Of a stretch of 64,000 nucleotides of DNA, positions 31,152 through 40,991 are shown in pieces. The stretch is from CAWIHS01 sp963836005. Its GTDB lineage: Bacteria > Pseudomonadota > Gammaproteobacteria > GRL18. A program made the translations under genes and the position numbers. The DNA lies in contig CAWIHS010000004.1 in the NCBI GenBank assembly GCA_963836005.1, positions 62,001-126,000 on the forward strand. Reading direction: 5' to 3'. The notes beneath the pieces are model-generated. The model made no database searches, had not been told where the DNA came from, and worked only from the letters and a program-made list of their open reading frames with translations. Within the stretch, counting starts at the first letter, position 1. The number at the start of each line of letters is the position of its first letter.

Positions 31152-33428
31152 ATGATGAGTATTGCTATGACTGATAGTGTTACAGATACAGAATTACAAC
31201 TATACCGAGACCAGCTTAAATGTGGATTTGAGCAGCTGGCTGACGTCTTCGAAGATTGTATGGAAGAAGCCCAAGCTGTTTTCAGTGACGCAGGGATCAA
31301 AGATTATCTATCGGGTGCATCAATGGCCTGTATGATTGGCCGCGGTTTTGAGCCAGTGATGGTGTTTCTTGAAGAGCTGCCGCAAATCGTCAGTCGTACT
31401 GACGAAACCATGCTCAGTAATATTTCAAAATGTGTCTGGGATATCTCCCGTACTCCAAATGGTGAATCCATACTGCCATTTTTACAATCTTTGCCTGCAG
31501 CGGCACGGCGCCTGGGTAGTACAGAACAATTGCAGCATTATATCGATGTAGTTTTTGACATGATGGAAAAGACAACCAGTTCCATTCATGGATTCAGTGC
31601 TACCATTCCCAGTCCGGGTTTACCCGTATTACTGGAACATGCACCCTATTTACTCAGTCAGCTGTCCATTGTAGGTATTAAAAACTGGGTTGAATACGGC
31701 ATTCACAATTACCGGGATCATCCTGAGCGGCAGAAAGATTATTTTAGCCTTCAATCTGCCGACAGTCGGGCTATGCTGCAGCGTGAACGCCACGGCACCC
31801 TGTTTTATGATAATGAGAGAAAGTTGAATCTGTATTTACATGCCTTATGGAAGGATCACGATCACTTTGTGCCTTATTCACTTGGATTCGATGAATTGCG
31901 AAAACCAGTGCCTTATTATGACAGCCTGGGTATTCGTATTCCGGACGTTTATGATGATTTTAATAGTATCAGCGGCATTAACCGCTATCGTGCCGCCATT
32001 GCACATATAGCGGCTCATAGACGCTGGAGCAATGCGCTTATTGCAGACAACTTCAGCCCTTTCCAGCGTGTAGCCATTGAAATTTTTGAAGATTCCCGGG
32101 TTGAACATCTTGCGATGCAGGACTATCCTGGCCTGCGTCAAATATTCAAGGCCCTGCACCCGATTCCAGTTGAAGATGAATGTGACAAAACAAAGCAGTC
32201 CTGTATTCGTCACCGCCTGGCCATGCTTTCCCGTGCTCTGCTGGATCCGCAGTTTACCTGCAAGAATGCAGTAATCAATGACTTTGCCGGACAATTTGCT
32301 GCTCTTATGCACACTGAAACAACTGCCAGTGATATGGTTCAACTGGGTATATCCTTTATCGCGCAAACTAAATCGGGCAGTGATTCATTGCCTGAAGTTT
32401 ATTTTAAAAACACTGAAGTGGATTATCGGGATGATAATCGTCAGCTGTGGAAATTTATTGAAGAAGGCGATGAAGAAGAAGCCTTTGATGACAAAAAGGA
32501 ATTTAACCAGCATATTCCGGAAGTGAATACCCTGCCGCCCCGTCACTATGCTGAATGGGACTACAGTAGTAAAACCTATCGCCCCGACTGGGTAAGTTTA
32601 TATGAATCACTGCATTCATCAGGAAATCCTGCAGACATCGACAGGATCCTGGATAAACATAAGAATCTGGCCAAACAGCTGAAAAAAATGCTGGAATTAT
32701 TAAAGCCGCAGAACATGGTGCGTATCCGCTATCAGGAAGAAGGCAGTGAACTGGATCTGGACGTTGCCATTCGCTCTTTAATCGATTTCAAGAGTGGTCA
32801 TACACCTGATCCCAGAATAAATATGAGCCATCGGCATGATGGTAGAGATATTGCAGTGATGTTGCTGCTGGATCTGTCAGCCTCATTATATGAAATACCC
32901 GAGGGCTGTGAGCAGTCCTTGCTGGATCTTAGTCGGGAGGCTGTGTCTCTGCTTGCGTTGACTATTGAGCAGCTCAATGATCCTTTTGCTATTGCAGGTT
33001 TTCATTCTGATACCCGTCATAATGTCCGTTATCAGCACATCAAGGGGTATAGTGAACACTGGGATGATGATGTCAAAGCACGCCTGGCTGCTATGGAGGC
33101 TGGTTATTCTACGCGGATGGGCGGAGCCATCCGGCATGCAGCACATTATCTGGAAGCACAGCAGGCGGACAAAAAACTTATGTTGATTTTAACCGATGGC
33201 GAACCTGCTGATATTGATGTCAGTGATGAACGTTTATTGATAGAGGATACGCATAAAGCTGTAGAGGAACTTTCGAGCAAAAATATTTATACCCACTGTA
33301 TCAGTCTGGACAAAAAGGCAGACGAATATATTGAACATATCTTCGGTAAAAATGCTTATACCGTTATCGATCATGTAGATAAACTGCCTGAAAAACTCCC
33401 TCAGCTATTTATGGCCCTGACCAGGTAA
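31152..33428 (+). CDS. cbbO: RuBisCO activase adaptor with VWA domain
   Basis: 758 residues, usual for CbbO. The long N-terminal region, mostly helical, binds CbbQ. The C-terminal von Willebrand factor A domain (about 565-758) has the MIDAS motif DLSAS near residue 575, with ADIDVSD later, and binds RuBisCO. An acidic patch (EEGDEEEAFDDKKEF) lies near 437-452. Several ATGs crowd the start (31152, 31155, 31167); the first is used here without a clear ribosome site. It follows cbbQ in the same transcript and is convergent with moeA. Confidence 0.94.
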   Translation: MMSIAMTDSVTDTELQLYRDQLKCGFEQLADVFEDCMEEAQAVFSDAGIKDYLSGASMACMIGRGFEPVMVFLEELPQIVSRTDETMLSNISKCVWDISRTPNGESILPFLQSLPAAARRLGSTEQLQHYIDVVFDMMEKTTSSIHGFSATIPSPGLPVLLEHAPYLLSQLSIVGIKNWVEYGIHNYRDHPERQKDYFSLQSADSRAMLQRERHGTLFYDNERKLNLYLHALWKDHDHFVPYSLGFDELRKPVPYYDSLGIRIPDVYDDFNSISGINRYRAAIAHIAAHRRWSNALIADNFSPFQRVAIEIFEDSRVEHLAMQDYPGLRQIFKALHPIPVEDECDKTKQSCIRHRLAMLSRALLDPQFTCKNAVINDFAGQFAALMHTETTASDMVQLGISFIAQTKSGSDSLPEVYFKNTEVDYRDDNRQLWKFIEEGDEEEAFDDKKEFNQHIPEVNTLPPRHYAEWDYSSKTYRPDWVSLYESLHSSGNPADIDRILDKHKNLAKQLKKMLELLKPQNMVRIRYQEEGSELDLDVAIRSLIDFKSGHTPDPRINMSHRHDGRDIAVMLLLDLSASLYEIPEGCEQSLLDLSREAVSLLALTIEQLNDPFAIAGFHSDTRHNVRYQHIKGYSEHWDDDVKARLAAMEAGYSTRMGGAIRHAAHYLEAQQADKKLMLILTDGEPADIDVSDERLLIEDTHKAVEELSSKNIYTHCISLDKKADEYIEHIFGKNAYTVIDHVDKLPEKLPQLFMALTR

Positions 33429-33538
33429 AAGCACCCGGAAATCAAATTTGCAGGCCGCCTCATTGATGCTTACAGGATGATGCGCCAGTGAAAAGTATTG
33501 ACTATCATTATTCTGCGTGCAGCAACAGTGCGTTATAT

Positions 33539-34777
33539 TTAACTGGTTAAGCCTGTAAACGGCTGCACGTCGACTAATTCACCCGCTTCAATACTGCCGC
33601 TGTCTGCTGGAATGACAATAAAACAGTTCGCTCGGCTCATGGCTGTGAGTACGTGGGATGCCTGGGTACCTGCGTTTCGAACTGTCAATTCGCCATTCTC
33701 AGATTGTTCCAGAATACCCCTTTGGAAATCGGTGCGGCCAGGGTGTTTTTTCAGAAATTCGCTGGTTTTTGCCTTGATCGTCAGGGGAAGGACAATTTTT
33801 TCACCCATCATACGTTTCAGTGCAGGCTGCACGAATTGATAAAAGGTGGCGATAACAGAAACGGGGTTTCCCGGCAGACCGAAGAACAGACTCTTGCCCA
33901 GAGTCCCAAACGCCAGTGGCTTTCCGGGCTTCATGGCAATTTTCCAGAAATTAATCTGTCCCAGCTTTTGCAGCGTTTCTTTAACAAAGTCTGCATCGCC
34001 AACCGATACACCGCCGGATGTGATAACCGCATCGGCTATAAGTGCCGCTGTTTCAAAGGCCCGCTCAATCGCATTTCTTTCATCTTTTATGACACCCATA
34101 TCAACTATCTCAAGATCCAGATTCTTGAGCAAGCCGTATAGTGAATAACGGTTGGAGTCATAGATTTGGCCCTCAAGCAGGGGCTGACCGATACAACGCA
34201 GTTCATCTCCAGTAGAAAAAAAGGCGACTTTTAATCTCCGCTTAACCGTTACTTCAGGGATACCCTGTGTCGCTAAAAAGGCAAGATCCGTCGGGGTGAG
34301 TTTTTTTCCGGCCGCTAAAAAAGTTTCCCCGGTTTTCAGATCGTCACCTGCCTTACGCACATTGGTAAAAGGTTTTGGCACCTTGGTGATCAACAGGGTA
34401 TCGTTTGATGGTGTTTCAGTATGTTCCTGCATCACCACCGTATCTGCACTGTCTGGCAGTTTGGCTCCGGTCATAATCCGGATGGCCTGGCCGGATTCTA
34501 AGGCGCCCAGATAGGGGTGTCCCGCAGAAGCTTGCCCAACCAGCTTGAGTTGCAGCGTTTCGCTGTGCTGTATATCTTCACTGCGGAAAGCATAACCATC
34601 CATACCTGAATTATCTTCAGGCGGTGTATTGAAAGTGGCTTTAATATCTTCACCCAGCACACGACCCAGTGCGTGACGCAGATCGACTCGTTCATAGCCT
34701 GTAACGGGTTTGATATCGTGGATGATTTTTTGTTGTATTTCTTTGACACTTAAAAAGAAATTTTCGCTTTGGCTCAT
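33539..34777 (-). CDS. moeA: molybdopterin molybdenumtransferase
   Basis: 412 residues. MoeA inserts molybdate into adenylylated molybdopterin, in the cytoplasm. PPEDNSGMDGYAF, TGAKLPDSADTVVMQEHTE, FSTGDEL, SGGVSVGDADFVK and FFGLPGNPVSV are the expected motifs in order through the MoeA N, MoCF_biosynth and C-terminal domains. Its ATG overlaps the mobB stop by 4 bp (ATGA, 34774-34777), so they are translationally coupled. Molybdenum cofactor would serve nitrate reductase or other oxidoreductases encoded outside the window. It is convergent with cbbO. Confidence 0.96.
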   Translation of the reverse strand: MSQSENFFLSVKEIQQKIIHDIKPVTGYERVDLRHALGRVLGEDIKATFNTPPEDNSGMDGYAFRSEDIQHSETLQLKLVGQASAGHPYLGALESGQAIRIMTGAKLPDSADTVVMQEHTETPSNDTLLITKVPKPFTNVRKAGDDLKTGETFLAAGKKLTPTDLAFLATQGIPEVTVKRRLKVAFFSTGDELRCIGQPLLEGQIYDSNRYSLYGLLKNLDLEIVDMGVIKDERNAIERAFETAALIADAVITSGGVSVGDADFVKETLQKLGQINFWKIAMKPGKPLAFGTLGKSLFFGLPGNPVSVIATFYQFVQPALKRMMGEKIVLPLTIKAKTSEFLKKHPGRTDFQRGILEQSENGELTVRNAGTQASHVLTAMSRANCFIVIPADSGSIEAGELVDVQPFTGLTS

Positions 34778-35325
34778 TGAATATTCCTGACAATAAAAGA
34801 TGAAATTTCGCTAATATTATTAATGTCTAACACAGGGCAAGCAATGCTGCACTGATAAATATTTTCCAGTTCTGGCTCATCGGTTGCAATAGCGATGATA
34901 TTGGCATCATCAGGCTGCAGCAGCGGTTTGCCGAGTGAAGGCCTGTGCAATTCTATTTTACTGATGTTTTCATGCTTGAATCCTTCCACAAGGATCAGTT
35001 CTGCCAGACTGAGATCGAGATGGGGCAGAAGTTCTTTCAGAACAGGTTCCGGTTTGTTTAAATCAGTCTCTTCCAGCATTAATGCCCAGCGTCTGGACGA
35101 AGCAACCAGTATCTGCTGTGCACCTGCCTTACGCAATCGATAACTGTCTTTACCCGGTTTGTCGATATCAAATTTAGCATGGTGAGTATGTTTTACCATA
35201 GCAGTGCGGATTTTGGCCTGATTTAGTTGCGGGATTAACTTTTCCAGTAAGGTGGTTTTTCCTGTACCGCTAAAAGCAGCAAAGCCCAGCAGTGGCGTAT
35301 TGTTATAATGTGATAGTGATTTCAT
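34774..35325 (-). CDS. mobB: molybdopterin-guanine dinucleotide biosynthesis protein B
   Basis: 183 residues. MobB is a GTP-binding accessory protein for guanine-dinucleotide attachment to molybdopterin. The P-loop GFAAFSGTGKTTLLEKLI is at about 14-31, followed by the family HHAKFDIDKPGKDSYRLRKA region and LILVEGFKHE. It is first in a two-gene operon with moeA, with a 4-bp overlap, and divergent from nudF across about 160 bp. mobA is not adjacent. Confidence 0.94.
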   Translation of the reverse strand: MKSLSHYNNTPLLGFAAFSGTGKTTLLEKLIPQLNQAKIRTAMVKHTHHAKFDIDKPGKDSYRLRKAGAQQILVASSRRWALMLEETDLNKPEPVLKELLPHLDLSLAELILVEGFKHENISKIELHRPSLGKPLLQPDDANIIAIATDEPELENIYQCSIACPVLDINNISEISSFIVRNIQ

Positions 35326-35488
35326 CGAAGTATTGTATCATAGGCTTATTAACTGAAATATTTTGTAATTACACAGCGCTGCTGCAATCCTGCCGTCTCT
35401 GATGGTCATTATGCCGCATCCATGCCTATGGGCGCACAGGAATGTAAGTGTTGTGTGAGGCAGTATACCGGGATATGGAAGGAACCTG

Positions 35489-36178
35489 GTGACAATATTT
35501 CAAACTCATAAAATACACAATAAAGCCGTTAATATTGGAGCAAGTGTGGATAGCAAAGATGTTTATATAATCGAAAAAACAACAGGTTATAAAGGTTTTT
35601 TTATACTAAATAGTTATCGCTTGCAGCATAAAACTTTTAGCGGAGGAAAAACACCCGTTTTACACAGAGAATGTCTGGAGAGAGGGCATGCGGTCGGCGT
35701 TCTGGCCTATGATCCAAAGCTGGACAGAATCGTGCTGTTAGAGCAGTTTCGCATAGGCGCCATGGTGAATAATGACAATCCCTGGCTGTATGAAATTATT
35801 GCTGGTATTGTTGAAGCAGGTGAGACTCAACAGGAGGTTGCGCGTCGAGAAGCAGATGAAGAAGCAAACTGTAATTTTTATGCGCTGGAACCTATCTGTA
35901 ATTTTTATTCCAGTCCTGGCGGCTCGTCAGAAACCACACAGCTCTATTGTGCTTGTGTTGACAGTACAGACATAGGCGGTATCCACGGAGTTGAAGATGA
36001 GGGAGAGGATATTCGTGTTTTTACAATCAGCTTCAATGAAGCAGTGAACTGGCTGTATCAGGGAAGGCTTAATAATGCCAGCACCATTATTTCGTTACAG
36101 TGGCTGATGTTGAACAGAGATCGTCTGCGACAGCAGCAGTGTGCTGCGGGATTTACAGAAAAACAGCCTTTATTGTAG
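35489..36178 (+). CDS. nudF: ADP-ribose pyrophosphatase (Nudix)
   Basis: 229 residues. The Nudix box begins at GIVEAGE (106-112) and carries READEE (120-125). It hydrolyses ADP-ribose to AMP and ribose 5-phosphate and clears free ADP-ribose in the cytoplasm. The start is GTG at 35489 with GGAAGGA six bases upstream; the alignment supports this. The N-terminal 20 residues are slightly longer than in E. coli. It is followed by a DUF1249 gene, the same order (nudF-yqiB) as in enterobacteria. Confidence 0.94.
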   Translation: MTIFQTHKIHNKAVNIGASVDSKDVYIIEKTTGYKGFFILNSYRLQHKTFSGGKTPVLHRECLERGHAVGVLAYDPKLDRIVLLEQFRIGAMVNNDNPWLYEIIAGIVEAGETQQEVARREADEEANCNFYALEPICNFYSSPGGSSETTQLYCACVDSTDIGGIHGVEDEGEDIRVFTISFNEAVNWLYQGRLNNASTIISLQWLMLNRDRLRQQQCAAGFTEKQPLL

Positions 36179-36227
36179 AATAAGCTTTTGATTTAATTAG
36201 CCAGCAAAAATAGTTCTAAATATTTTA

Positions 36228-36683
36228 ATGAGTCACACAAACCCATATTACGGCGCAACCACTCCAACGGCACTTTATGAAGCTAATTACCGGCGTTTTA
36301 TAAAACTGTTTAACAATGTAACGGATATTTTACCTGCACAACGTGTAGAACTGGCCTCGGCACGCATCCATCTATATGTTCTTGAACAACATAAATATAC
36401 CAGTGTGGTTTTGTTCAGCAAATATTTGTCGTTTCAGGAATGGCGTGGCCAGCATGGATATTTCAACAAAGTGGAGATGGAACTGAGAGTCTGTCATGAT
36501 GCTGGTGTGATCGAAGTCATCGCATATCAGGGGCATAAACCCATAGTTTCAGCGATAAGCTACCCTAATCAGCAGATGAGGCAAATTGATGAAAAAAAAC
36601 AGTTGAATTTGCTGTTAAAAGAAATACTGCAAAATGCTATCAAACTTGAACGGCAGGTAAACAGCCTGACACCCTGTAATTGA
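36228..36683 (+). CDS. yqiB: DUF1249 protein (YqiB-like)
   Basis: 151 residues. YEANYRRFIKLFNNV at the start and the beta-rich middle (KVEMELRVCHDAGVIEVIA) are DUF1249 features. Function unknown. Conserved linkage to nudF, and in many genomes to cpdA, supports the assignment; cpdA is absent here and the next gene is on the opposite strand. Cytoplasmic. The ATG lacks a strong ribosome site. Confidence 0.88.
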   Translation: MSHTNPYYGATTPTALYEANYRRFIKLFNNVTDILPAQRVELASARIHLYVLEQHKYTSVVLFSKYLSFQEWRGQHGYFNKVEMELRVCHDAGVIEVIAYQGHKPIVSAISYPNQQMRQIDEKKQLNLLLKEILQNAIKLERQVNSLTPCN

Positions 36684-36726
36684 CAGGCTTTAAGCGGGGT
36701 TGCTTTATAATCATCCAGGATATCTT

Positions 36727-36927
36727 TTATCTGGGCAGCATGAACATCATAAGAAAGGCAAAGATCACCAGTGCAGTAAAAAACAGCATAAAATTACGGG
36801 CTGTCTTCTGCTGCCAGTCTTTACCCTGAAAGTGAGTGGGGGCCTTACAATTTGGGCAGACCCCTGCATCCCTGTCAATCTGGTTGCCGCAGTGGCTGCA
36901 AAAATGTCGCGTTGAAGATTCTGTCAT
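36727..36927 (-). CDS. small zinc-ribbon membrane protein
   Basis: 66 residues. A zinc ribbon with two CxxC pairs (CSHCGNQI, CPNCKAPT) occupies residues 9-30, and one C-terminal membrane helix follows (about 45-63, NFMLFFTALVIFAFLMM). Such proteins are common and uncharacterised; the ribbon would face the cytoplasm. It precedes the 112-residue gene's opposite end and is convergent with yqiB. Real-gene support: clear domain order and composition. Confidence 0.75.
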   Translation of the reverse strand: MTESSTRHFCSHCGNQIDRDAGVCPNCKAPTHFQGKDWQQKTARNFMLFFTALVIFAFLMMFMLPR

Positions 36928-36972
36928 GAAACAGCCCTGATGATGATAAAAAATCTGCTTTTTTCAGTTCCG

Positions 36973-37311
36973 CTAATCTATATCCAGGCCGTTACGATGA
37001 ATACGATTGACTTCTTTAAGCAGATTTAACATGGGTAAGACAGTCGTGTTGTTGTTTTGCTTAACTATTTCCATATAAGCTAAATCTTCGTCACCAAAAG
37101 TGTAACTACCCTGCTGGAAAGATTGGTACAGTTCATTGACATAATGCTCCAGGGTTTCAATGATGGCTGCAGATTTCGACATTTCTTCACCATCAAATTC
37201 AACCGCTTCACGCAGGTCAAAAACATCTTCTCTCAATTGCTTTACCAGTTCTATATAGTCTTCCGGAGTCTTTATTTTTCTGATCAGTGAACCTGTTATA
37301 TAGCCGGCCAT
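36973..37311 (-). CDS. conserved-looking small acidic protein
   Basis: 112 residues, soluble and helical (IKTPEDYIELVKQLREDVFD, FDGEEMSKSAAIIETLEHYV). The protein is acidic and has no signal or membrane segment. It has the look of a conserved family but I do not recognise a named domain. It lies on the same strand as, and 45 bp upstream of, the zinc-ribbon gene, with which it may be co-transcribed. Function unknown. Confidence 0.65.
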   Translation of the reverse strand: MAGYITGSLIRKIKTPEDYIELVKQLREDVFDLREAVEFDGEEMSKSAAIIETLEHYVNELYQSFQQGSYTFGDEDLAYMEIVKQNNNTTVLPMLNLLKEVNRIHRNGLDID

Positions 37312-37407
37312 TATTGCTTACCCTCATGTTATGTTAGTTTTTAGCACCTAAATTTTTTATCAGTGTCCAGGCATTTATATGATGGGTACTGATTATCATA
37401 CCATAAG

Positions 37408-38445
37408 CTAAAGTTTGAGCATGGCCAGCTCATTTTCAAGGTCTTTACCGCCAAGTTCGTTAAATTGAGTATGGTTAAAAGTAGTGAAGCCACCACTGAC
37501 TTCATACCAGGCAAAACCACCGCTCCACGGGGCATTGGGATAGGTTCCCTGATGTTTTCGAGGTATGCAGTAAAGCTTGTCAGGAAGGTAGATAAGATTG
37601 TAACTGACCTGCTGATCATGCAGAGCCTGGATAAATTCCCAGGACTCCTGTTTAGATTGAATGACCTGACAATCCAGCGGATATTTATTTTCACCACCGT
37701 TATGTGCCCATGTTGATTGAGTGATGGGTAATGCGCGATCTTTGATCATCAGATGAAAATGCAGATGATTTATTGAAGAAAATGCCCCGTATGAATTATA
37801 GCTTACAGCAATTCCCGGCAGGGTTTCACTTAAATGATGAATAATATCCCAGATATGATGATGGTATTCATAGGTCAAAAACTGCGGCAGGCATTTCTCT
37901 TTATCCGGAACAAGCAGAGAATGGAAGCGGGCAAAAGGGAATTTATTATAAAACAGGTCGATTTGCTGGTTATCTACCGGCCCTGACCAGAAACTTTCCT
38001 TCTGTAGAAATGGTTTATTAAAATTAAACTCATCCGGATTAAAGTCGAGTTTAATTCCTTCAACCAGATTTTGACTGTTACGCGGAGGCCGCAATGAGCG
38101 TATATGGTTAAATTGAAGTTCCCAATTTTCAGTATGACGAAATTCTGTTTGATGAACTTCATCGATACCTCCCATGGCCACTAATTTCAGGAACACCATC
38201 AGGTCATCTTGTGCCTCAGTTAATAATTGACCATCCTGCAATAATGAACGATATTGTGCTGCCAGTTGTTGATATTTTTCCAGTAATTTATGGTGAGTAT
38301 AATCATGCACATGCTGGTCAAAACTGGCATTGGCCAGTACCAGAATGAAACTTCCCAGACAATTATGAGATAATAGTTCAACCAGACCCTGTTCAAAAGT
38401 CTGTCGAAACTGTTCTCTGGAGGAAAATAATAATGGAAGAGACAT
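37408..38445 (-). CDS. HIT-superfamily protein (GDP-hexose phosphorylase / Ap4A phosphorylase-like)
   Basis: 345 residues. The histidine-triad motif HLHFHLM lies near residue 226, preceded by NKFPFARFHSLLVPD, a segment shared with GDP-D-glucose and GDP-L-galactose phosphorylases and Ap4A phosphorylases. These enzymes cleave a nucleotide-diphosphate bond through a His-nucleotide intermediate. The reaction here cannot be set by sequence. The C-terminal AWYEVSGGFTTFNHTQF is also family-like. There is no signal peptide. It is a single gene, upstream of the small-protein genes and downstream of nadA on the same strand. Confidence 0.75.
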   Translation of the reverse strand: MSLPLLFSSREQFRQTFEQGLVELLSHNCLGSFILVLANASFDQHVHDYTHHKLLEKYQQLAAQYRSLLQDGQLLTEAQDDLMVFLKLVAMGGIDEVHQTEFRHTENWELQFNHIRSLRPPRNSQNLVEGIKLDFNPDEFNFNKPFLQKESFWSGPVDNQQIDLFYNKFPFARFHSLLVPDKEKCLPQFLTYEYHHHIWDIIHHLSETLPGIAVSYNSYGAFSSINHLHFHLMIKDRALPITQSTWAHNGGENKYPLDCQVIQSKQESWEFIQALHDQQVSYNLIYLPDKLYCIPRKHQGTYPNAPWSGGFAWYEVSGGFTTFNHTQFNELGGKDLENELAMLKL

Positions 38446-38529
38446 GCAGATTATTATTGAATTCAGTCGTTATGATTGCTTTTTCATAAATGGCATTACT
38501 GTGCATTGCCATTGTTTGTGATCAGGGTC

Positions 38530-39582
38530 TTATTTTAAAGTGGCTGCAAATTCCAGCATACGCTGGGTGGATGCATAAGCTTTAATCCTGACATCTTCTT
38601 CAACAAAGATTTCATTACCGCCATTTAACAATACATCATACACCCCCTGTAGACTGTTCATGGCCATCCAGGAGCAATGTGCACACATGGTGCAGGTTGC
38701 GCCCATGCCTCCAGTGGGAGCCTCGATCAGTGTCTTACCGGGCGCGCTTTGTTGCATTTTGTAAAAAATCCGGTTGTCTGTTGCGACAATGAAAGTATCG
38801 GCGTTCATTGATTGTACAGCATTAATTAATTGTGTGGTTGAACCTACGACATCCGCCATTTCAACAATGGTATAGGCAGCTTCAGGGTGTGCCAGAATTA
38901 TGGCTTGAGGATGCTTGTTTTTGAGTCTGAGCAAGGCATCGGCTTTAAATTCGTCATGCACCAGGCACGAACCCTGCCATAACAGCATATCTGCGCCCGT
39001 GACGGTTTGAATATATTTACCCAGATGACGATCGGGTGCCCAGAGAATTTTTTTTCCTTTAGCAGCAAGATGCTCGACCACTTTAGTGGCAATGCCGGAA
39101 GTGACTACCCAGTCAGCCCGTGCCTTCACTCTGGCGCTGGTGTTGGCATAGACAACTACTGTTCGATCAGGGTGCTGATCACAAAAGGGGATAAACTCTT
39201 CTGCGCTGCAGCCTAAATCCAGAGAGCAGGTTGCATCCATGTTGGGTACTACTACCACTTTTTCGGGTGAAAGGATTTTTGCTGTTTCACCCATAAAGCG
39301 CACACCCGCGACTATAATTTTTTGTGCTTGACTGGCTTTTCCAAAACGCGCCATTTCCAGCGAGTCTGCTACACAGCCGCCTGTTTCATCGGCTAACTGC
39401 TGTAAAACTGTATCCGTGTAATAGTGCGCGACCAGTACAGCGTTCTGTTTTTTTAGCAGTTGTTTTATCTGCGTTGTCAGGTGAGCTTGCTGCAGTGGTT
39501 CAAACTGCTTTTTGGAACGTTCAATTTCTTCAGTAGAGGGAACAGAATCTTCCCATCTGGAAATGACATGCGTGTTATTCAT
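38530..39582 (-). CDS. nadA: quinolinate synthase A
   Basis: 350 residues. NadA condenses iminoaspartate with dihydroxyacetone phosphate to quinolinate, the NAD precursor, using a 4Fe-4S cluster. The three cluster cysteines are in DATCSLDLGC (about 119), GSCLVHDEF (about 206) and CTMCAHCSW (about 300). VAHYYTD near 51 and HPEAA are other landmarks. nadB and nadC are not adjacent. Cytoplasmic. A good start is given by family alignment, although the N-terminal 30 residues are variable. Confidence 0.96.
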   Translation of the reverse strand: MNNTHVISRWEDSVPSTEEIERSKKQFEPLQQAHLTTQIKQLLKKQNAVLVAHYYTDTVLQQLADETGGCVADSLEMARFGKASQAQKIIVAGVRFMGETAKILSPEKVVVVPNMDATCSLDLGCSAEEFIPFCDQHPDRTVVVYANTSARVKARADWVVTSGIATKVVEHLAAKGKKILWAPDRHLGKYIQTVTGADMLLWQGSCLVHDEFKADALLRLKNKHPQAIILAHPEAAYTIVEMADVVGSTTQLINAVQSMNADTFIVATDNRIFYKMQQSAPGKTLIEAPTGGMGATCTMCAHCSWMAMNSLQGVYDVLLNGGNEIFVEEDVRIKAYASTQRMLEFAATLK

Positions 39583-39964
39583 GGTTTGACATTATTTATG
39601 TATGACAGCGAATTATCTAACGAATCGCTGACATAGTCTAGCAAAAGAGTTGATAATAAATAATTTTAAAAGTGGATTTTAATGCCATGAAGAAGATTAA
39701 TGGCGGGTTGATTTACTTAATAGCAGTGAAATGAATATACGTGAAAATTACAAAAGTGCTCTTTTTCGGGTTAGTTCGATATACGCAGCTGATACATTGA
39801 ATAACAGCGGCAGCAATGTAGCTTTCCGTTTGAATACCGGCGGCTATACACTTCTGAGTAGCGGATAATCAAGTTTTTATTCTTTACCCGCAAGCAGCAA
39901 AATCAATGATGCTCTAAGTCTCTTTATGAAGTATGAGAATCTGCAGTTTATGACGGAGAAAGAA
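39583..39964. other. gene-poor stretch with one 45-codon open frame
   Basis: A plus-strand frame at 39731-39868 encodes MNIRENYKSALFRVSSIYAA and continues to NVAFRLNTGGYTLLSSG. It has no good ribosome site and no known family; it could be a remnant. The rest is AT-rich with nothing clear. Confidence 0.25.
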
Positions 39965-40342
39965 TCAGACCAAATCAGACCACTTATGCATGGCAATAGT
40001 ATGCTCGCGTTGTTGCATGGATCTGGTTTCGGCAATCTGTATAACTTTTTCAAAATCAATCGTTGAAAGGATTTGTTTTAATGCATTTTCATAGACTGCC
40101 AGCTTGATTTTTGCAGCTTCAGAAGAGGTATGGGCCTGTGCAAATTGTTTATACAGTTCCTCATGTTCCTGGTTTAATTTTATAAGGTTATTTTTTAGCA
40201 GGACCGTTTGATGATGTTGTTTAACAGTTTCAACATCTCTACTGCTGTGATTTCGCTGTTTAAATGATGGCGCGCCAGATGGTATTTTACGTGGTTCCAA
40301 AGCGGGAGGGTTTTTTTCGTAAATTAAGGCACTGTTATTCAT
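39965..40342 (-). CDS. hypothetical helical protein
   Basis: 125 residues, not recognised. The N-terminal 40 residues are polar and Pro-rich (LEPRKIPSGAPSFKQRNHSS). The rest is one long helix with coiled-coil character (VLLKNNLIKLNQEHEELYKQ, KIKLAVYENALKQILSTI). It has no signal peptide or membrane segment. It stands alone in an AT-rich region between nadA and the SCP2-like gene, so context gives no function. Moderately likely to be real because of composition and length. Confidence 0.5.
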   Translation of the reverse strand: MNNSALIYEKNPPALEPRKIPSGAPSFKQRNHSSRDVETVKQHHQTVLLKNNLIKLNQEHEELYKQFAQAHTSSEAAKIKLAVYENALKQILSTIDFEKVIQIAETRSMQQREHTIAMHKWSDLV

Positions 40343-40583
40343 GATATAGCTACTCGAATGGTGTGATGATAACGCTATTAAAATCAGGATTAAGATATCT
40401 CCTACAGTTCAATATTAGCGGTTTATGCACGGGCATTCAAAACGAGTAACACAAAATGTGAGGCGGTTCACTCTTTTGTTTGTGTGCATTTTGAAAAAAA
40501 ATCAGACTTTGGTTTAAATCAATTTATATTTCAGAAACATATAATCTTTATTTAAAGTCAATGCTCAAGTGATAAAATACTGC

Positions 40584-40991
40584 TCAGAAACTGTCGTGCA
40601 GATTTGTCATCAATACAAAGTGTCTGAGGAAAGGCCGGCTGAGTAGAGGGTTTCTAATCATTTGACGATAGTCACCCTGGACAAATTGAAGAGATTTTGT
40701 GGCTACAGCAGGTCCAAGTTTGGTTAATCCAAAACCTGTTTTAATCCATTTTTGCCAGTTTTCTTTATTCGCGCGAAGATCCCAGTCAACTGCTTCATTG
40801 TGATATAAAGATGCGTTAACAATTCTCCCGTCATGAATGACAATAATGCACTGAGGTGTTAGATCACCGATGAATCCATAACCGATGGTTGATGAAAATT
40901 TTGCTTTGCTGAGCGGTTCCACTATTTTAGAATCATTATTCCAGGCATCACCTAATGATTTTATCCATGTTTCTGAGAACAATTTACTCAT
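40584..40991 (-). CDS. SCP2 sterol-transfer-like protein
   Basis: 135 residues of the SCP-2-like fold. FSETWIKSLGDAWNND at the start, IIVIHDGRIVNASLYHNEAV, the WDLRANKENWQKW signature and the C-terminal QGDYRQMIRNPLLSRPF are typical of a short bacterial SCP2 group thought to bind lipids or acyl chains. No signal peptide, so it is cytoplasmic. Ligand unknown. Isolated gene. Confidence 0.75.
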   Translation of the reverse strand: MSKLFSETWIKSLGDAWNNDSKIVEPLSKAKFSSTIGYGFIGDLTPQCIIVIHDGRIVNASLYHNEAVDWDLRANKENWQKWIKTGFGLTKLGPAVATKSLQFVQGDYRQMIRNPLLSRPFLRHFVLMTNLHDSF